A DNA stretch of 64,000 bases from Lasiosphaeria ovina (lineage: Eukaryota > Ascomycota > Sordariomycetes > Sordariales > Lasiosphaeriaceae). The position numbers and the translations under genes are program-made. Below are positions 63,690 to 64,000 of this stretch, piece by piece (within the stretch, counting starts at the first letter, position 1; each line of letters begins with the position of its first letter). The stretch spans positions 3,177,001 to 3,241,000 of the forward strand of contig JAULSN010000005.1 in NCBI GenBank assembly GCA_033439765.1, written 5' to 3'. The notes under the pieces were generated by a model. That model was not told the DNA's origin and made no database searches. It worked only from the letters and a program-made list of their open reading frames with translations.

Positions 63690-64000
63690 ATGGCTAAAAC
63701 TTCTATCTTCACCCATACGCAAAGCGAGTGGCGGCCACCCGTGGCCCGAAACGTGCAATCAATCTCGACTGTCATGCTAGACGACCGGGAAAAGGAAGGA
63801 CTGCTACAAGATGTCCGTGACTTCCTGGCCTCTTCCCACGAAGAACACCGTGACATTCGACACCGACGATGCTACCTATTCCATGGACCCACGGGAACTG
63901 GGAAGACATGCCTGGCTCTATCTATCGCAGGGTGTTTTGGTTTGGACACCTATATCACCGAGCTCTCTGTCAACGACAGCAGCCTGAGAGCCCTTTTTAC
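63690..64000 (+). CDS. BCS1-like AAA ATPase, 5' part, cut by the window edge
   Basis: Reads MAKTSIFTHTQSEWRPPVAR, then DDREKEGLLQDVRDFLASSH, RRCYLFHGPTGTGKTCLALS, IAGCFGLDTYITELSVN and SLRALF, then the edge. The Walker A GPTGTGKT lies about residue 69 and is preceded by the family's DDIRDYLASS-type helix. BCS1 in mitochondria translocates the Rieske protein; filamentous fungi have many BCS1-like paralogues of unknown role, some next to incompatibility-type genes. The usual N-terminal targeting and BCS1-specific region is missing in this frame, so an upstream exon is likely (splice-like TTCTTAG just before). Same family as the fragment at 3733-4197. Confidence 0.8.
   Translation, partial: MAKTSIFTHTQSEWRPPVARNVQSISTVMLDDREKEGLLQDVRDFLASSHEEHRDIRHRRCYLFHGPTGTGKTCLALSIAGCFGLDTYITELSVNDSSLRALF

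Overview
The window is nuclear DNA of a filamentous ascomycete (Pezizomycotina). The evidence is short GT..AG introns of about 50-70 bp, typical fungal protein families (BCS1-like AAA ATPases, JmjC, APH-like and FHA kinases, a fungal polytopic membrane family), and a large repeat island carrying repeat-induced point mutation (RIP). In the island CpA/TpG are depleted, and most stops inside old reading frames are TAG/TAA where Gln or Trp is expected.

Layout. 1-7.4 kb is gene-bearing: a broken membrane-anchored ORF, a purine microsatellite, a three-exon C2H2 zinc-finger gene, the 3' half of a BCS1-like AAA gene, and a 916-residue JmjC protein with expandable Ser-rich repeats. 7.6-15.4 kb is a Tc1/mariner-like element (TA duplication, about 72-bp inverted repeats) with a RIP-killed transposase and an unusual second, convergent ORF. 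That second ORF is split by a truncated Copia element (TSD GTATA), which itself contains a solo Gypsy LTR (TSD CTATA). 15.4-17.2 kb holds an unidentified spliced gene. 17.2-43.4 kb is a nest of chromodomain Gypsy elements, called A-F here: A sits in C just after C's 5' LTR (TSD ATTAC), D sits inside A's right LTR (TSD GGCAT), B interrupts C, and a 748-bp un-RIPed solo LTR sits in B (TSD GATAC). A and B both carry an antisense coiled-coil ORF followed by a tRNA-like sequence. 43.4-49.2 kb has two decayed genes and a small Cys/His peptide gene. 49.7-64 kb is a signalling-type gene group: an APH-like kinase, a repeat-rich basic protein, an FHA-Ser/Thr kinase, a kinase-like protein, and the 5' part of a second BCS1-like AAA gene at the edge.

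Main discovery. The FHA-kinase gene is split by a 6,199-bp DNA element (53657-59855). The element has perfect 21-bp terminal inverted repeats and a perfect 8-bp target duplication (GCCCCCCA). Removing the element and one duplication copy rejoins the kinase frame exactly. The element encodes a DUF6589-family protein on + and, convergently, a RecQ-like helicase on -. Both are degraded by RIP-type stops. I do not know this gene pairing as a described transposon type. An 8-bp duplication is typical of hAT/KDZ/P-like elements, but no such transposase is recognisable here.
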